Source: Streptomyces natalensis ATCC 27448
GTDB lineage: Bacteria; Actinomycetota; Actinomycetes; Streptomycetales; Streptomycetaceae
Length of the DNA: 64,000 nt
Reading direction: 5' to 3'
Assembly: GCF_000935125.1 (NCBI RefSeq)
Contig: NZ_JRKI01000009.1
Location: forward strand, 124,001-188,000
Under the pieces are notes generated by a model. It saw only the letters and a program-made list of their open reading frames with translations. It made no database searches and had not been told where the DNA came from. Numbering within the stretch: the first letter of the stretch is position 1; each line of letters begins with the position of its first letter. Of this stretch, positions 1 through 9,410 are shown one piece after another. A program made the translations under genes and the position numbers.

Positions 1-1
1 C

Positions 2-295
2 CCGAGCGTGCGCAACGACCCGCAGGACAAGGCCGTACGCTGCAACACCCGCACCACCCGCCTGTCGGGTACCCGCCAACTGCGGATGGACTGCGGCGGG
101 TTCTACGGCGGCACCTCGGGCAGCCCCTGGCTGGCCGATTTCGACGAGGGGTCCGGCACCGGCCGGATCGTCGGCCTGATCGGCGGTCTCAACGGTGGCG
201 GCCCCAAGGGCCCGCACAGCGACCGGACCTCCTACAGCCCGTACTTCGGGCCGGAGATCCTCGCCCTGTACAACCGCGCCACCCAGGACAGCTGA
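2..295 (+). CDS. trypsin-like secreted serine protease, C-terminal part (5' truncated by window edge)
   Basis: The frame is open to the left edge, so only the last 97 codons are visible. The GGTSGSPW block about 40 residues into the visible part is the nucleophile-serine motif of S1/V8-type chymotrypsin-fold proteases, and the following IVGLIGG strand and Tyr-rich end fit the C-terminal barrel. The catalytic His and Asp must lie upstream of the window. Family members are normally exported peptidases; the signal peptide cannot be seen. The family assignment is good but substrate specificity cannot be given. The gene converges with the next gene across a GC-rich hairpin. Confidence 0.75.
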   Translation, partial: PSVRNDPQDKAVRCNTRTTRLSGTRQLRMDCGGFYGGTSGSPWLADFDEGSGTGRIVGLIGGLNGGGPKGPHSDRTSYSPYFGPEILALYNRATQDS

Positions 296-309
296 CCGGC
301 GGGAGCTCG

Positions 310-338
310 GGCGGAGGCGCTAACGCAGCGCCTCCGCC
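310..338. terminator. bidirectional hairpin between convergent genes
   Basis: An 11-bp perfect stem (310-320 with 328-338, arm GGCGGAGGCGC) closes a 7-nt loop between the protease end and the end of the opposite gene, whose stop codon lies at its left arm. There is no U-tract, as is common for Streptomyces hairpin terminators. Confidence 0.5.
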
Positions 339-1027
339 ACGCCCTTCTCCCGCGGCCCCAGAAAGCGCGGATCGGGCCGCAGCGCCGCGTCCGCCGCCGC
401 CTTCCCCGCCGCGAAGATCTCCCGTACGCCGCCATAGGCCCAGGTCACATCGTGTGTGGCGGCCACCCCGACGCCATACGCATCGATCCCGGCCGCCTCG
501 CACAGCGCCAGCGCCCGCCGGATGTGAAAGCCCTGGCTGACCAGCACCGCCCGCTTCACCCCGAAGATCCGGCGTGCGCGGCTGCACGAGTCCCAGGTGT
601 CGAATCCCGCGTAATCGCCGACGATCTTCCGGGCCGGGACGCCGTGCCGCACCAGATAGCCGCGCATCGCATCCGGTTCGTCGTAGTCGTGGGTGCTGTT
701 GTCGCCGGTGACCAGGATGGCGCGGACCGTTCCCCGGGTGTAGAGCGCGGCGGCCGCGTCCAGACGGTGGGCGAGATACGGGGACGGCTCGCCGTTCCAC
801 AGGCCCGCACCGAAAACGACGGCAACGGGGGCGGCGGGCGCATCGGCGACCGTGCGGACACGGGGGCCGCCCGTGGCGTTCATCCAGGTCGCGGGGGCCA
901 GCGCCAGGACCGTCAGGACCACCACGGCCTGGTAGGCGAGGCGCCGGCCACGCCTGGTCCGCGGCAGCCGTACCCGGCGCGCGCCGCTGCGTATGAGCCC
1001 TATGAGACCCGGCCCCTGTCCTCGCAT
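320..1027 (-). CDS. SanA/YdcF-type DUF218 membrane-anchored protein
   Basis: This is a 235-aa protein with an Arg-rich N-terminus, one membrane segment at about residues 28-48, then a DUF218 domain outside the membrane. Recognisable blocks are AVVFGAGLWNGEPSPYLAHR, ILVTGDNSTHDYDEP and SQGFHIRRAL, all characteristic of the SanA/ElyC/YdcF family. Relatives affect envelope integrity (SanA, ElyC) but the biochemical reaction is not settled. The ATG at 1027 is chosen because it directly precedes the basic stretch before the membrane helix; the open frame runs further up but only as antisense of the next gene. It stands alone, divergent from the gamma-glutamylcyclotransferase-like gene. Confidence 0.8.
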   Translation of the reverse strand: MRGQGPGLIGLIRSGARRVRLPRTRRGRRLAYQAVVVLTVLALAPATWMNATGGPRVRTVADAPAAPVAVVFGAGLWNGEPSPYLAHRLDAAAALYTRGTVRAILVTGDNSTHDYDEPDAMRGYLVRHGVPARKIVGDYAGFDTWDSCSRARRIFGVKRAVLVSQGFHIRRALALCEAAGIDAYGVGVAATHDVTWAYGGVREIFAAGKAAADAALRPDPRFLGPREKGVAEALR

Positions 1028-1177
1028 GCCTGCCCACCCCGTTCCGACCGATTGTCGCCAGTTGCGACGCCCAGGGGCCTGGCATGGTTGCAGTAAGGGC
1101 CCAACGTCACAGCTCAGAGGGCACAGCTCAGTCGTCACAGCCCAGCCGGCACCCGACCCGGAGAGGACCGCCCGCCC

Positions 1178-1735
1178 ATGACCACCGAGCCCGAGCGGCT
1201 GCCGTTCTTCGTCTACGGAACGCTGCGCCCCGGTGAGGCCAACTACGCCCGGACGCTGCGCGGCAGGACCGCCGCGGAGGAGCCCGCCCGGATGGCCGGC
1301 GCGCTGCTCTACGACGGCCCCGGATACCCGTACGCGACGGCCGGGCCCCCGGACGCGGTCGTCCACGGCACCCTGGTGTGGCCCCGCGCCGCCGACTACG
1401 ACGCGGTGCGCGCCGTGCTCGACCGGCTGGAGGGCTATGCGCCCGGCGATCCGCGGAACCTCTACGAACGGGTGGTCACCGACGCGCTCCGCCCCGACGG
1501 CAGCCGGGTCCGGGCCTGGGTCTACCTGGCGGCGCCACCGCTCGCCGCCCGGCTGCGCGCCACCGGGACCGTCATCGAGGGCGGCCGCTGGGGCGCCCTT
1601 ACAGCGCCGGTCCGGGCCCCCGTTAACCTGGACGATCCATCCCGTACCGGAGATCCGTCCCGTACCGAGGGCCCGTCCCCTGCGGGCGGCCCGCCCCGTA
1701 CCGAGGACCCCTCCCGTCCCGCAGAACAGGTGTGA
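1178..1735 (+). CDS. gamma-glutamylcyclotransferase-like (GGCT/AIG2) protein
   Basis: A 185-aa protein opening with FFVYGTLRPGEANY, the substrate-loop signature of the GGCT/AIG2 fold; LDRLEGYAPGDP and NLYERV follow in the usual order. Family enzymes cyclise the gamma-glutamyl part of peptides or amines to 5-oxoproline, but the family also contains members with no known activity. The fold ends near residue 150; the last 35 residues are a low-complexity tail of degenerate D-P-S-R-T-E repeats coded by an imperfect DNA repeat around 1630-1725. A GGAGAGGA ribosome site precedes the ATG. The stop overlaps the GTG of the adenine deaminase gene, so the two are probably translationally coupled. Confidence 0.75.
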   Translation: MTTEPERLPFFVYGTLRPGEANYARTLRGRTAAEEPARMAGALLYDGPGYPYATAGPPDAVVHGTLVWPRAADYDAVRAVLDRLEGYAPGDPRNLYERVVTDALRPDGSRVRAWVYLAAPPLAARLRATGTVIEGGRWGALTAPVRAPVNLDDPSRTGDPSRTEGPSPAGGPPRTEDPSRPAEQV

Positions 1736-2757
1736 CCCGCGTGCCTTCCTCCTCCTCGCCCGCCCCCTCCGCCGCCAGGCCCCCGCTCCCCAAGGCGGAG
1801 CTGCATCTGCACATCGAGGGCACCCTGGAGCCCGAGCTGGCCTTCGCGCTCGCCGCACGCAACGGCGTCACCCTGCCCTACGCCACCGAGGACGAACTGC
1901 GCCGCGCCTACTCCTTCAGCGACCTCCAGTCCTTCCTCGACCTGTACTACGCGCTGATGGCCGTCCTGCGCACCGAGGACGACTTCGCCGACCTCGCCCA
2001 CGCCTATCTGGCGCGCGCCGAGGAACAGGGCGTACGGCACGCCGAGATCTTCTTCGACCCGCAGGCGCACACCGCCCGCGGCGTCTCCCTCGGCACGGTC
2101 ATCCGCGGGCTCTCCCGCGCCCTGGACGCCGCCCAGGAGACCTACGGCATCACCACCCGCCTCATCATGTGCTTCCTGCGCGACGAGAGCGCCGCATCGG
2201 CCCTGGAGACCTTCGAGGCGGCCCGCCCCTACCTGGACCGGATCACCGCCGTCGGGCTGGACTCCGCCGAGGTCGGGCACCCGCCGTCGAAGTTCAAGGA
2301 GGTCTACGCGCTGGCCCGGGAGGCCGGGCTCAAGTGCGTGGCGCACGCGGGGGAGGAGGGGCCGCCCGCGTATGTGTGGGAGGCGCTGGACGTCCTGGGC
2401 GTGGACCGGATCGACCACGGGGTGCGCGCCCTGGAGGACGAGCGGCTGGTCGCGCGCCTGGTGGCGGACCGCATCCCGCTCACCGTCTGCCCGCTGTCCA
2501 ACGTCCGCCTCCGCGTCATCGACGACCTCGCCGCCCATCCGCTGCCCGCCATGCTCGACGCCGGCCTCCTGGTCACCGTCAACTCCGACGACCCCGCCTA
2601 CTTCGGCGGCTACGCCCACGACAACTTCGCCGCGGTACGCGACGCCCTCGGCCTCGACGACGCGGCGCTGCGCACCCTGGCCCGCAACTCGTTCGAGGCG
2701 TCGTTCCTGGACGAGGCGACGCGGGCGGCCTATCTGGCGGAGGTCGACGCGTACTAG
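1732..2757 (+). CDS. adenine deaminase (type 2, adenosine-deaminase superfamily)
   Basis: A 341-aa metal-dependent amidohydrolase. Zinc ligands are seen in KAELHLHIEG near the N-terminus, in VAHAGEEGPP, and in TVNSDDPAYFGGY near the C-terminus. The text HLHIEGTLEPEL, GLDSAEVGHPPSKF and SDDPAYFGGY matches the bacterial/fungal adenine deaminases (PA0148 and Aah1 type) rather than true adenosine deaminases, so the likely reaction is adenine to hypoxanthine plus ammonia in purine salvage. Genes of this kind are often labelled adenosine deaminase. The GTG at 1732 overlaps the previous stop (GTGA); a second GTG at 1741 is also possible. The stop codon sits inside a 24-bp tandem repeat. Confidence 0.85.
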   Translation: MTRVPSSSSPAPSAARPPLPKAELHLHIEGTLEPELAFALAARNGVTLPYATEDELRRAYSFSDLQSFLDLYYALMAVLRTEDDFADLAHAYLARAEEQGVRHAEIFFDPQAHTARGVSLGTVIRGLSRALDAAQETYGITTRLIMCFLRDESAASALETFEAARPYLDRITAVGLDSAEVGHPPSKFKEVYALAREAGLKCVAHAGEEGPPAYVWEALDVLGVDRIDHGVRALEDERLVARLVADRIPLTVCPLSNVRLRVIDDLAAHPLPAMLDAGLLVTVNSDDPAYFGGYAHDNFAAVRDALGLDDAALRTLARNSFEASFLDEATRAAYLAEVDAY

Positions 2758-2800
2758 GGAGCGGAGGTCGACGCGTACTAGGGAGAGGTCGACGCGTACG
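2737..2800. repeat. 24-bp tandem repeat spanning the adenine deaminase stop codon
   Basis: Two identical adjacent copies (2737-2760 and 2761-2784) and a third partial copy (2785-2799) contain GAGGTCGACGCGTAC. Copy 1 codes for the last residues (AEVDAY) and stop; later copies repeat the same peptide plus stop out of use. It looks like replication slippage at the gene end. Confidence 0.9.
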
Positions 2801-2855
2801 CCCCCCCGTATGGTGACTTGTGGTGACAACACCGCTGCCGACTCGTTGGCATGGC

Positions 2856-3068
2856 ATGCCATACACACGTCATGTACTCACCGGATTCGCGCTTGCGACC
2901 GCTCTTCTCGCCACCCTGCCGGCACCGGCGGCCGTGGCTGCCACCGAGGAAGACTCGACCCCCATCACGCCTCATGTCGTGATGCCTCTGGGCGACTTCC
3001 TGACGGGGCACGGCACTCCGGCCAACTGGAGCGTCCTCGGGGTGGGCCTCACACCCGTCGCCCACTAG
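2856..3068 (+). CDS. small secreted protein of unknown function
   Basis: From the ATG at 2856 the product is 70 aa: a basic start (MPYTRH), a hydrophobic stretch rich in Leu and Ala, and an Ala-X-Ala type cleavage site near APAAVA-A, leaving a mature peptide of about 42 residues (EEDSTPITP to VGLTPVAH). No domain is recognised. An in-frame GTG at 2820 would give a longer, less signal-like start. Its TAG overlaps the stop codon of the convergent nitrate reductase gene (shared CTAG). The signal peptide is the main support for it being a real gene. Confidence 0.5.
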   Translation: MPYTRHVLTGFALATALLATLPAPAAVAATEEDSTPITPHVVMPLGDFLTGHGTPANWSVLGVGLTPVAH

Positions 3069-5200
3069 GGCCGTTCCACCTGCTGGGCCCGTTCCACCCG
3101 TACCGCGCACACCTTGAACTCCGGCATCCGGGACGTCGGATCGAGCGCCGGATTGGTCAGGGTGTTGGCGCGGCCCGGGCCCGGCCAGTGGAAGGGCATG
3201 AAGACCGTGTCGGGGCGGATGGCGGCGGTCACCCGGGCCGGGGCGGCCGCGCGGCCGCGCCGGGACTCCACCGCGACCAGCTCGCCGTCCGCTATCCCGA
3301 GCCGCGCCGCCAGTTGGGGGTGCAGCTCGACGAACGGGCCCGGCGCGGCGGCGTTCAGCTCGGCCACCCGCCGGGTCTGCGCGCCCGACTGATACTGCGC
3401 CAGCACCCGCCCGGTGGTCAGCAGCACCGGGTACGCCTCGTCCGGCTCCTCGGCCGCCGGGCGGTGCACCACGGGGACGAACCGGGCCCGGCCGTCGGGG
3501 GTGGCGAAACGCTCCAGGAAGAGCCGCGGCGTACCGGGGTGCGCCCCCGCCTCCTCGGGCTGCTCCGGGCACGGCCAGAACACGCCGTCCTCCGCCGCGA
3601 TCCGCCGGTAGGTGATCCCCGAGTAGTCGGCCGGTCCGCCCGCCGAGGCCCGGCGCAGCTCGTCGAAGACCTCCTCCGGGTCGGCCGGGAAGCCCTTCTC
3701 CCGGCCCAGCCGCGCCGCCAGCGCGCCGAGGACCTCCAGGTCGGTACGGACACCGGGCGGCGGATCCAGCGCCCGGCGGCGCAGCAGGACCCTGCCCTCC
3801 AGATTGGTCGTGGTGCCGGTCTCCTCCGCCCACTGGGCGACCGGCAGCACCACATCCGCCAGCGCGGCCGTCTCCGAGAGCACCACATCGGCGACCGCCA
3901 GGAAGCCCAGCGACCGTATGCGATCCTCCACATGGGCGGCCCGCGGCGCCGAGACCACCGGGTTGGAGCCCATCAGCAGCAGCGCGCGGATCTCGCCGCC
4001 CAGCGCGTCCAGCAGCTCGTACGCGCTGCGCCCGGGGCCGGGCAGCGCGTCCGGATCGACGTCCCACACCTGCGCCACATGCCGCCGGGCCGCCGGGTCG
4101 TCGAGCTTGCGGTAGCCGGGCAACTGGTCGGCCTTCTGGCCGTGTTCGCGGCCCCCCTGGCCGTTGCCCTGGCCGGTCAGGCACCCGTAGCCGGACAGCT
4201 CGCGGCCCGCGCGCCCGGTGGCCAGACACAGATTGATCCAGGCGCCCACGGTGTCGGTGCCCTTGGCCTGCTGCTCGGGCCCGCGCGCCGTCAGCACCAT
4301 GGACGACTCGGCGCCGCAGAACATCCCTACCGCCGCCCGGAGGTCGGGGACGGGAATGCCCGTGATGCGTTCGACCATTTCCGGCCAGTGCGCCATCGCC
4401 GCGGCCCGCGCCTTCTCCCACCCGTCGGTCCGCGCCGCGATGAACTCCTCGTCCGTACGGCCCTCGGCGACCACCAGGTGGAGCAGCCCCAGGGCGAGCG
4501 CGAGATCGGTGCCCGGGCGCGGCGCCAGATGCAGATCGGCCTGTTCGGCGGTGCGGGTGCGGCGCGGGTCGACGACGATCAGCCGGCCGCCGTTCTCCCG
4601 CAGCTCGGTCAGATAGCGCAGGGCGGGCGGCATGGTTTCGGCCAGGTTGGAGCCCACCAGGATGACGCAGCCGGTGCGGGCGACATCGGCCAGCGGGAAC
4701 GGCAGCCCGCGGTCCAGGCCGAACGCGCGGGCGTGCGCCGCCGCGGCCGAGGACATGCAGAACCGGCCGTTGTAGTCGATCTGCGAGGTGCCGAGCACGA
4801 CCCGGGCGAATTTCCCCAGCGTATACGCCTTCTCATTGGTCAGCCCGCCCCCGCCGAAGACCCCGACGGCGTCCCGGCCGTGCTCCGCGCCCGCCCGGCG
4901 CAGGCCGTCCGCGACCCGGTCCAGCGCCTCGTCCCAGGTGGCCGGGGCGAGCTCCCCGGTGGCGGGATCGCGCACCAGAGGGGAGGTCAGCCGTGCCCCC
5001 GGGGCCAGCAGCTCGGCTGCCGTACGGCCCTTACCGCACAGCGCGCCCCGGTTCACCGGGAACGCGGTCCGCTCGACCACCGTCACACCGGGGCCGTCAC
5101 CGGACGCCCCGGAGGCCCGCTCGACGGGCCGCAGCCCCATGCCGCATTGCAGGGCACAGTAGGGGCAGTGGGTGTCGACGGTGGCGTTCGCGGCGTTCAT
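3065..5200 (-). CDS. nasA: assimilatory nitrate reductase, molybdopterin catalytic subunit
   Basis: A 711-aa molybdopterin oxidoreductase. The N-terminus binds one 4Fe-4S cluster with Cys12, Cys15, Cys19 and Cys55 (HCPYCALQCGM and GALCGKG). The NGRFCMSSA block contains the Cys expected to ligate molybdenum in the NasA/Nap/formate dehydrogenase group. YLTELRENGGRLIVVDPRRT, GYGCLTGQGNGQGGREHGQK and the C-terminal MFMPFHWP-type molydopterin-binding segment follow in the usual order. The protein should reduce nitrate to nitrite in the cytoplasm. The divergent neighbour is a sirohydrochlorin chelatase, whose siroheme product is needed by the partner nitrite reductase, which supports NasA over formate dehydrogenase. 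The ATG at 5200 has the 4Fe-4S motif starting at residue 12, as usual. Confidence 0.85.
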   Translation of the reverse strand: MNAANATVDTHCPYCALQCGMGLRPVERASGASGDGPGVTVVERTAFPVNRGALCGKGRTAAELLAPGARLTSPLVRDPATGELAPATWDEALDRVADGLRRAGAEHGRDAVGVFGGGGLTNEKAYTLGKFARVVLGTSQIDYNGRFCMSSAAAAHARAFGLDRGLPFPLADVARTGCVILVGSNLAETMPPALRYLTELRENGGRLIVVDPRRTRTAEQADLHLAPRPGTDLALALGLLHLVVAEGRTDEEFIAARTDGWEKARAAAMAHWPEMVERITGIPVPDLRAAVGMFCGAESSMVLTARGPEQQAKGTDTVGAWINLCLATGRAGRELSGYGCLTGQGNGQGGREHGQKADQLPGYRKLDDPAARRHVAQVWDVDPDALPGPGRSAYELLDALGGEIRALLLMGSNPVVSAPRAAHVEDRIRSLGFLAVADVVLSETAALADVVLPVAQWAEETGTTTNLEGRVLLRRRALDPPPGVRTDLEVLGALAARLGREKGFPADPEEVFDELRRASAGGPADYSGITYRRIAAEDGVFWPCPEQPEEAGAHPGTPRLFLERFATPDGRARFVPVVHRPAAEEPDEAYPVLLTTGRVLAQYQSGAQTRRVAELNAAAPGPFVELHPQLAARLGIADGELVAVESRRGRAAAPARVTAAIRPDTVFMPFHWPGPGRANTLTNPALDPTSRMPEFKVCAVRVERAQQVERP

Positions 5201-5362
5201 GCGCGCCAGCGTGGTACGGGGGTGTTACCGGGCGAGGTTCGCGCCGGTTTCGGGCGCGCGGCGGGGACCTCCGACGGGGCGCACGCTGCGGGGAGGCCGG
5301 GCGGTACACGGATTTCCCCGCGGCGAAACGGAACCGCAACGACCGGCTGCCAGGCTCCCGCC

Positions 5363-6328
5363 ATGACGGAGTGGATATCGTCCCAGCCCACGCCGGACCC
5401 GGTGGCCCCCGCCGGGGCCGCCCCCCTCGTCCTCGCCGCCGAGATCACCGCCCGGCTGAGCACCCAGCTCAGCCACGTCCGGCTGCACGGCTACCGGAGC
5501 CCCGGCCCGCGGCGCCCGGCGTCCGGCTCCGGCGGCGCCCCCGGCGGCGCCCCCGACGGCGCCCCCGACGGCGCGACCCCCACCCTGGTCGCCGTCGCCC
5601 ACGGCAGCCGCGACCCGCGGGCCCTGCCCACCGTCCGCGCCCTGCTCGACCGGGTCCGCGCCCTGCGTCCGGATCTGCCCGTACGCCTCGGCCATATCGA
5701 GCTCAACCGGCCGCGGCTCGCCGACGTCCTGGCGGAGCTGTCCGGCCGGGCCGTCCTCGTACCGCTGCTTTTCGGCCACGGTTACCACGTCACCCACGAT
5801 CTGCCCGCCGCCCTGGCGGCCGCGCCCCACCTGGACGGCACCGTCGCCGCCCCCCTGGGCCCGCACTCTCTCCTGGTGGAGGCGCTGTACGGCCGCCTCC
5901 TGGAAGCCGGGTTCCCCGACGCCCCCGCCCGCGCCCGTACGGCCGTCGTCCTCGCCTCGGCCGGCTCCCGGGCGGCGCGCTCGGGCGAGGACACCGCGCG
6001 TCTGGCCCGGCTCCTGTCCGCCCGGCTCGGTGGCGTCCCCGTCCTCCCCGCCTTCGCCTCGGCGGCCACGCCCACCGTCCCGGAAGCCGTGCGCCTGCTC
6101 ACCGCCCGCGGCTACGACCGCATCGCGCTGGCCTCCTGCTTCACCGCCCCGGGCCGCTTCGCCGCCGAGTGCGCCGCCCACGCCCCCGGGGCCGCCGCCG
6201 CACCCCTGGGCGACCACCCGGCGCTGGCCCGCCTCGTCCTGCACCGCTACGACGAGGCCGTCGCCCGGGTATCCGGCCACGCCCCTGCCCCGGCACACCA
6301 CCGCGCGCTCGCACCGGCCCACGGCTAG
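5363..6328 (+). CDS. CbiX-type sirohydrochlorin chelatase, two-domain
   Basis: A 321-aa protein. [18 protein letters not shown] at about residues 75-90 is the metal-binding His motif of CbiX/SirB chelatases, and [20 protein letters not shown] supplies the second conserved His. The second half repeats the fold more weakly ([42 protein letters not shown]). Such enzymes insert Fe2+ (siroheme) or Co2+ (cobalamin) into sirohydrochlorin. Because it is divergent from nasA, siroheme supply for nitrite reductase is the likely role. A short Gly-Ala-Pro-Asp repeat separates the N-terminal extension from the domain. The start ATG leads into a poorly conserved 70-residue N-terminus. Confidence 0.8.
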   Translation: MTEWISSQPTPDPVAPAGAAPLVLAAEITARLSTQLSHVRLHGYRSPGPRRPASGSGGAPGGAPDGAPDGATPTLVAVAHGSRDPRALPTVRALLDRVRALRPDLPVRLGHIELNRPRLADVLAELSGRAVLVPLLFGHGYHVTHDLPAALAAAPHLDGTVAAPLGPHSLLVEALYGRLLEAGFPDAPARARTAVVLASAGSRAARSGEDTARLARLLSARLGGVPVLPAFASAATPTVPEAVRLLTARGYDRIALASCFTAPGRFAAECAAHAPGAAAAPLGDHPALARLVLHRYDEAVARVSGHAPAPAHHRALAPAHG

Positions 6329-6488
6329 GGCGATGGGCCCTGGCCGGGCCCACGGCACCCCCACCGCGCCCGGGCCCCGGCCCACAGGCCGCCACCTGAC
6401 CCCGCCACTTGACCCCGTCACCCGACCCCGCCGCCCTCCCGCGCCCCGGATCCGGCACCGACGGCACCAGGGCGGCTACCGTCGCTGT

Positions 6489-7805
6489 ATGACGGGCACA
6501 CCATCGACAACCGGCCAGGCCCCCGGCACCCTGGGCTACACCGACGCGGACGCCGAACGCTGGGTCGCCGAGCCCGACAAACGCCCCGGCCGCACCGCCT
6601 TCCAGCGCGACCGCGCCCGGGTCCTGCACTCCGCCGCGCTGCGCAGGCTGGCCGGCAAGACCCAGGTCGTCACCCCCGGCACGCTCACCCACGCCTGGGA
6701 CGCCAGCCCCCGCACCCGCCTGACCCACTCCCTGGAGTGCGCCCAGGTGGGGCGCGAACTGGGCGCCGCCCTCGGCTGCGACCCCGACCTCGTCGAGGCC
6801 GCCTGTCTGGCGCACGATCTGGGCCATCCGCCCTTCGGGCACAACGGCGAGCAGACGCTCAACCGTGTGGCCGCCGCCTGTGGCGGCTTCGAGGGCAACG
6901 CCCAGTCGCTGCGGCTGCTGGCCCGTCTGGAGCCCAAACGGTTCGTCCCCGCCCCGGACGGCCCGGCGCTCAGCGTCGGCCTCAACCTCACCCGCGCCAC
7001 CCTGGACGCCGCCACCAAATACCCCTGGCCGCGCGGCGCCCACCCCACCGACCCCGACTCACCCAAATTCGGCGTCTACGCCGACGACCTGCCGGTCTTC
7101 GACTGGTTCCGGAAGGACGCGCCGCCCGCCGCACGCAGCTTCGAGGCGCAGGTCATGGACTGGTCGGACGATGTCGCGTACTCGGTGCACGACGTCGAGG
7201 ACGGCCTGCACGCCGGCCATCTCGATCCCAACCTCCTGCTCGCCGACGCCGAACGCGCCGAGATCTTCGCGGTCGCCGCCGCCCGCTACGCCCCCGGCGC
7301 GGACCCCGCGGAGCTGGCCGCCGCCCTGGACCGCCTCCTGGAGCAGGAGTGGTGGCCGCACGGCTACGACGGCACCGCACTCGCCCAGGCCCGGCTCAAG
7401 GACGCCACCAGCCAGCTGATCGGCCGTTTCTGCCTGGCGGCCGAGGGCGCCACCCGGGCCGCATGGGGCGACGGACGGCTCACCCGTTACGCGGCCCAGC
7501 TGATGGTTCCGGACGAAACACGGCTGGAATGCGCCGTTTTGAAGGCCGTCGCCGACCGGTACGTCATACAGCGTCCCGACCAGGAGGCGGTCCGCGCCGA
7601 CCAGCGCGTGGTGATCGCCGAACTGGCCGAGGCGCTGCTCGCCCGCGCCCCCGACGGCCTTGATCCGCAGTTCCGTTCGCTGTTCGACACCGCCGCCGAC
7701 GACACCGCCCGGATGCGCGTCGTCATCGATCAGATCGCCTCCCTGACGGACGCCTCCGCACGCTCTCTGCACGCCCGCCTCACACATCGCCCTGGTAACG
7801 CTTAG
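6489..7805 (+). CDS. dgt: deoxyguanosinetriphosphate triphosphohydrolase (dGTPase-like HD protein)
   Basis: A 438-aa HD-domain phosphohydrolase. [19 protein letters not shown] and [17 protein letters not shown] are classic dGTPase blocks, and [17 protein letters not shown] carries the metal-binding HD pair; [16 protein letters not shown] supplies the second Asp/His region. It hydrolyses dGTP (or other dNTPs) to the nucleoside and triphosphate, acting on nucleotide pools. It lies upstream of dnaG on the same strand, with a flavoprotein and a dehydratase between them. ATG 6489 is preceded by a short spacer with no strong ribosome site; GC content and codon usage are typical of the core. Confidence 0.9.
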   Translation: MTGTPSTTGQAPGTLGYTDADAERWVAEPDKRPGRTAFQRDRARVLHSAALRRLAGKTQVVTPGTLTHAWDASPRTRLTHSLECAQVGRELGAALGCDPDLVEAACLAHDLGHPPFGHNGEQTLNRVAAACGGFEGNAQSLRLLARLEPKRFVPAPDGPALSVGLNLTRATLDAATKYPWPRGAHPTDPDSPKFGVYADDLPVFDWFRKDAPPAARSFEAQVMDWSDDVAYSVHDVEDGLHAGHLDPNLLLADAERAEIFAVAAARYAPGADPAELAAALDRLLEQEWWPHGYDGTALAQARLKDATSQLIGRFCLAAEGATRAAWGDGRLTRYAAQLMVPDETRLECAVLKAVADRYVIQRPDQEAVRADQRVVIAELAEALLARAPDGLDPQFRSLFDTAADDTARMRVVIDQIASLTDASARSLHARLTHRPGNA

Positions 7806-7810
7806 GGCAA

Positions 7811-7827
7811 CCCAGGGTGACCCTGGG
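7811..7827 (+). terminator. short hairpin after the dGTPase gene
   Basis: CCCAGGG, loop TGA, CCCTGGG begins 6 nt after the dgt stop. The 7-bp perfect stem without a U-run fits a weak or Rho-assisted terminator. Confidence 0.4.
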
Positions 7828-8061
7828 CAGACAGTCCCCCTTCCCCCCTCACCCTCCGTGCGGGACGCTCGGACCGGGCCGTCTTCGAACGGGTACGGCG
7901 TACCGGGAACCACCACCGCACCGGAGACATCAACGGGGGGAGAAGCACGCCGGTGAAGGACACCGGTACGCGCACGGAGGGGGCACCGCACACGGGGGCA
8001 CGACCGGGGCGTTCACGGACGCGGGACGCGTCCGTACGGCACCGCAACGAGGAGGAAGCAA

Positions 8062-9324
8062 GTGGTCGACGCACACCAGACGTTCGTCATCGTCGGAGGT
8101 GGCCTGGCCGGGGCGAAGGCCGCGGAGACGCTCCGCTCGGAGGGCTTCACCGGCCGGGTGATCCTCATCTGCGACGAGCGCGACCACCCCTACGAACGCC
8201 CCCCGCTCTCCAAGGGGTATCTGCTCGGCAAGGAGGAGCGGGACAGCGTCTTCGTCCACGAACCCACCTGGTACGCCCGGGCCGACATCGAGCTCCACCT
8301 GGGCCAGCCCGCCGTCCACCTGGACCCCGCGGCCAGGACCGTACGCCTCGGGGACGGCACCCTGATCGCCTACGACAGGCTGCTGCTCGCCACCGGCGCC
8401 GAACCGCGCCGCCTGGACATCCCCGGCACGGCCCTGGCCGGCGTCCACCACCTGCGCCGCCTCGCACACGCCGAACGGCTGCGGGGCGTCCTCGCCTCCC
8501 TCGGCCGGGAGAACGGCCACCTCGTCATCGCCGGCGCCGGCTGGATCGGCCTGGAGGTCGCCGCCGCGGCCCGCTCCTACGGCGCCGAGGTCACCGTCGT
8601 GGAACAGGCCCCCACCCCCCTGCACGGCGTTCTGGGCCCCGAACTGGGCGCCATGTTCGCCGAACTGCACCGCGAGAAGGGCGTGCGCTTCCACTTCGGC
8701 GCCCGCCTCACCGAGATCATCGGCCAGGACGGCATGGTCCTCGCGGCGCGCACCGACGACGGCGAGGAACACCCCGCCCACGACGTCCTCGCCGCCATCG
8801 GCGCCGCCCCGCGCACCGCCCTCGCCGAACAGGCCGGGCTCGCCCTCGTCGACCGCGAGGACGGCGGCGGCATCGCGGTGGACGCCGCGCTGCGCACCTC
8901 CGACCCGCACATCTACGCCGCCGGTGACGTCGCGGCCGCCCACCATCCCCTCCTGGGCAGCCGCATCCGCGTCGAACACTGGGCCAACGCCCTCAACGGC
9001 GGACCGGCCGCGGCCCGCGCCATGCTCGGCGAGGACGTCCGCTACGACCGCATCCCGTACTTCTTCTCCGACCAGTACGACCTCGGAATGGAGTACTCCG
9101 GATACGCCCCGCCCGGCTCCTACGACCAGGTCGTCTGCCGCGGCGACGTCGGCAAACGGGAGTTCGTCGCCTTCTGGCTCGCCGGGGGCCGCCTCCTGGC
9201 CGGGATGAACGTCAACGTCTGGGACGTCGCCGAGCCCGTACGGCAACTGATCCGCGAGGGGCGGCCGTTGGACGCCGACGCGCTGGCCGACCCGGACGTT
9301 CCGCTGGAGTCGCTGCTCCCGTAG
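8062..9324 (+). CDS. FAD-dependent NAD(P)H oxidoreductase, ferredoxin-reductase type
   Basis: A 420-aa two-dinucleotide-binding flavoprotein. The FAD site is GGGLAGAKAAETL from residue 12; the NAD(P)H site is AGAGWIGLEVAAAARSYGAEV near residue 155; IYAAGDVAA is the second FAD contact. The C-terminal part (YFFSDQYDLGMEYSGY, FVAFWLAGGRLLAGMNVNVWD) is the reductase-C domain of BphA4/rhodocoxin-reductase-like proteins, which pass electrons to ferredoxins, often for cytochrome P450s. No ferredoxin or P450 lies nearby, so the partner is unknown. The GTG start is well supported by GAGGAGG a few bases upstream. Confidence 0.85.
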   Translation: MVDAHQTFVIVGGGLAGAKAAETLRSEGFTGRVILICDERDHPYERPPLSKGYLLGKEERDSVFVHEPTWYARADIELHLGQPAVHLDPAARTVRLGDGTLIAYDRLLLATGAEPRRLDIPGTALAGVHHLRRLAHAERLRGVLASLGRENGHLVIAGAGWIGLEVAAAARSYGAEVTVVEQAPTPLHGVLGPELGAMFAELHREKGVRFHFGARLTEIIGQDGMVLAARTDDGEEHPAHDVLAAIGAAPRTALAEQAGLALVDREDGGGIAVDAALRTSDPHIYAAGDVAAAHHPLLGSRIRVEHWANALNGGPAAARAMLGEDVRYDRIPYFFSDQYDLGMEYSGYAPPGSYDQVVCRGDVGKREFVAFWLAGGRLLAGMNVNVWDVAEPVRQLIREGRPLDADALADPDVPLESLLP

Positions 9325-9410
9325 CGTGCCCGTGTGAGCGAGCGGAGAGAGAGAACAATCAGGAGGTGCGCGCCTCGCGCATGCGAGGCCGAGCGCAGCG
9401 AGGTTTCGGT

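Noticed and set aside
2372-6328. 1318-codon open frame across adenine deaminase and nitrate reductase
   Set aside because: Antisense or wrong-frame shadow caused by high GC; only its last 321 codons (from 5363) match a real family (CbiX).
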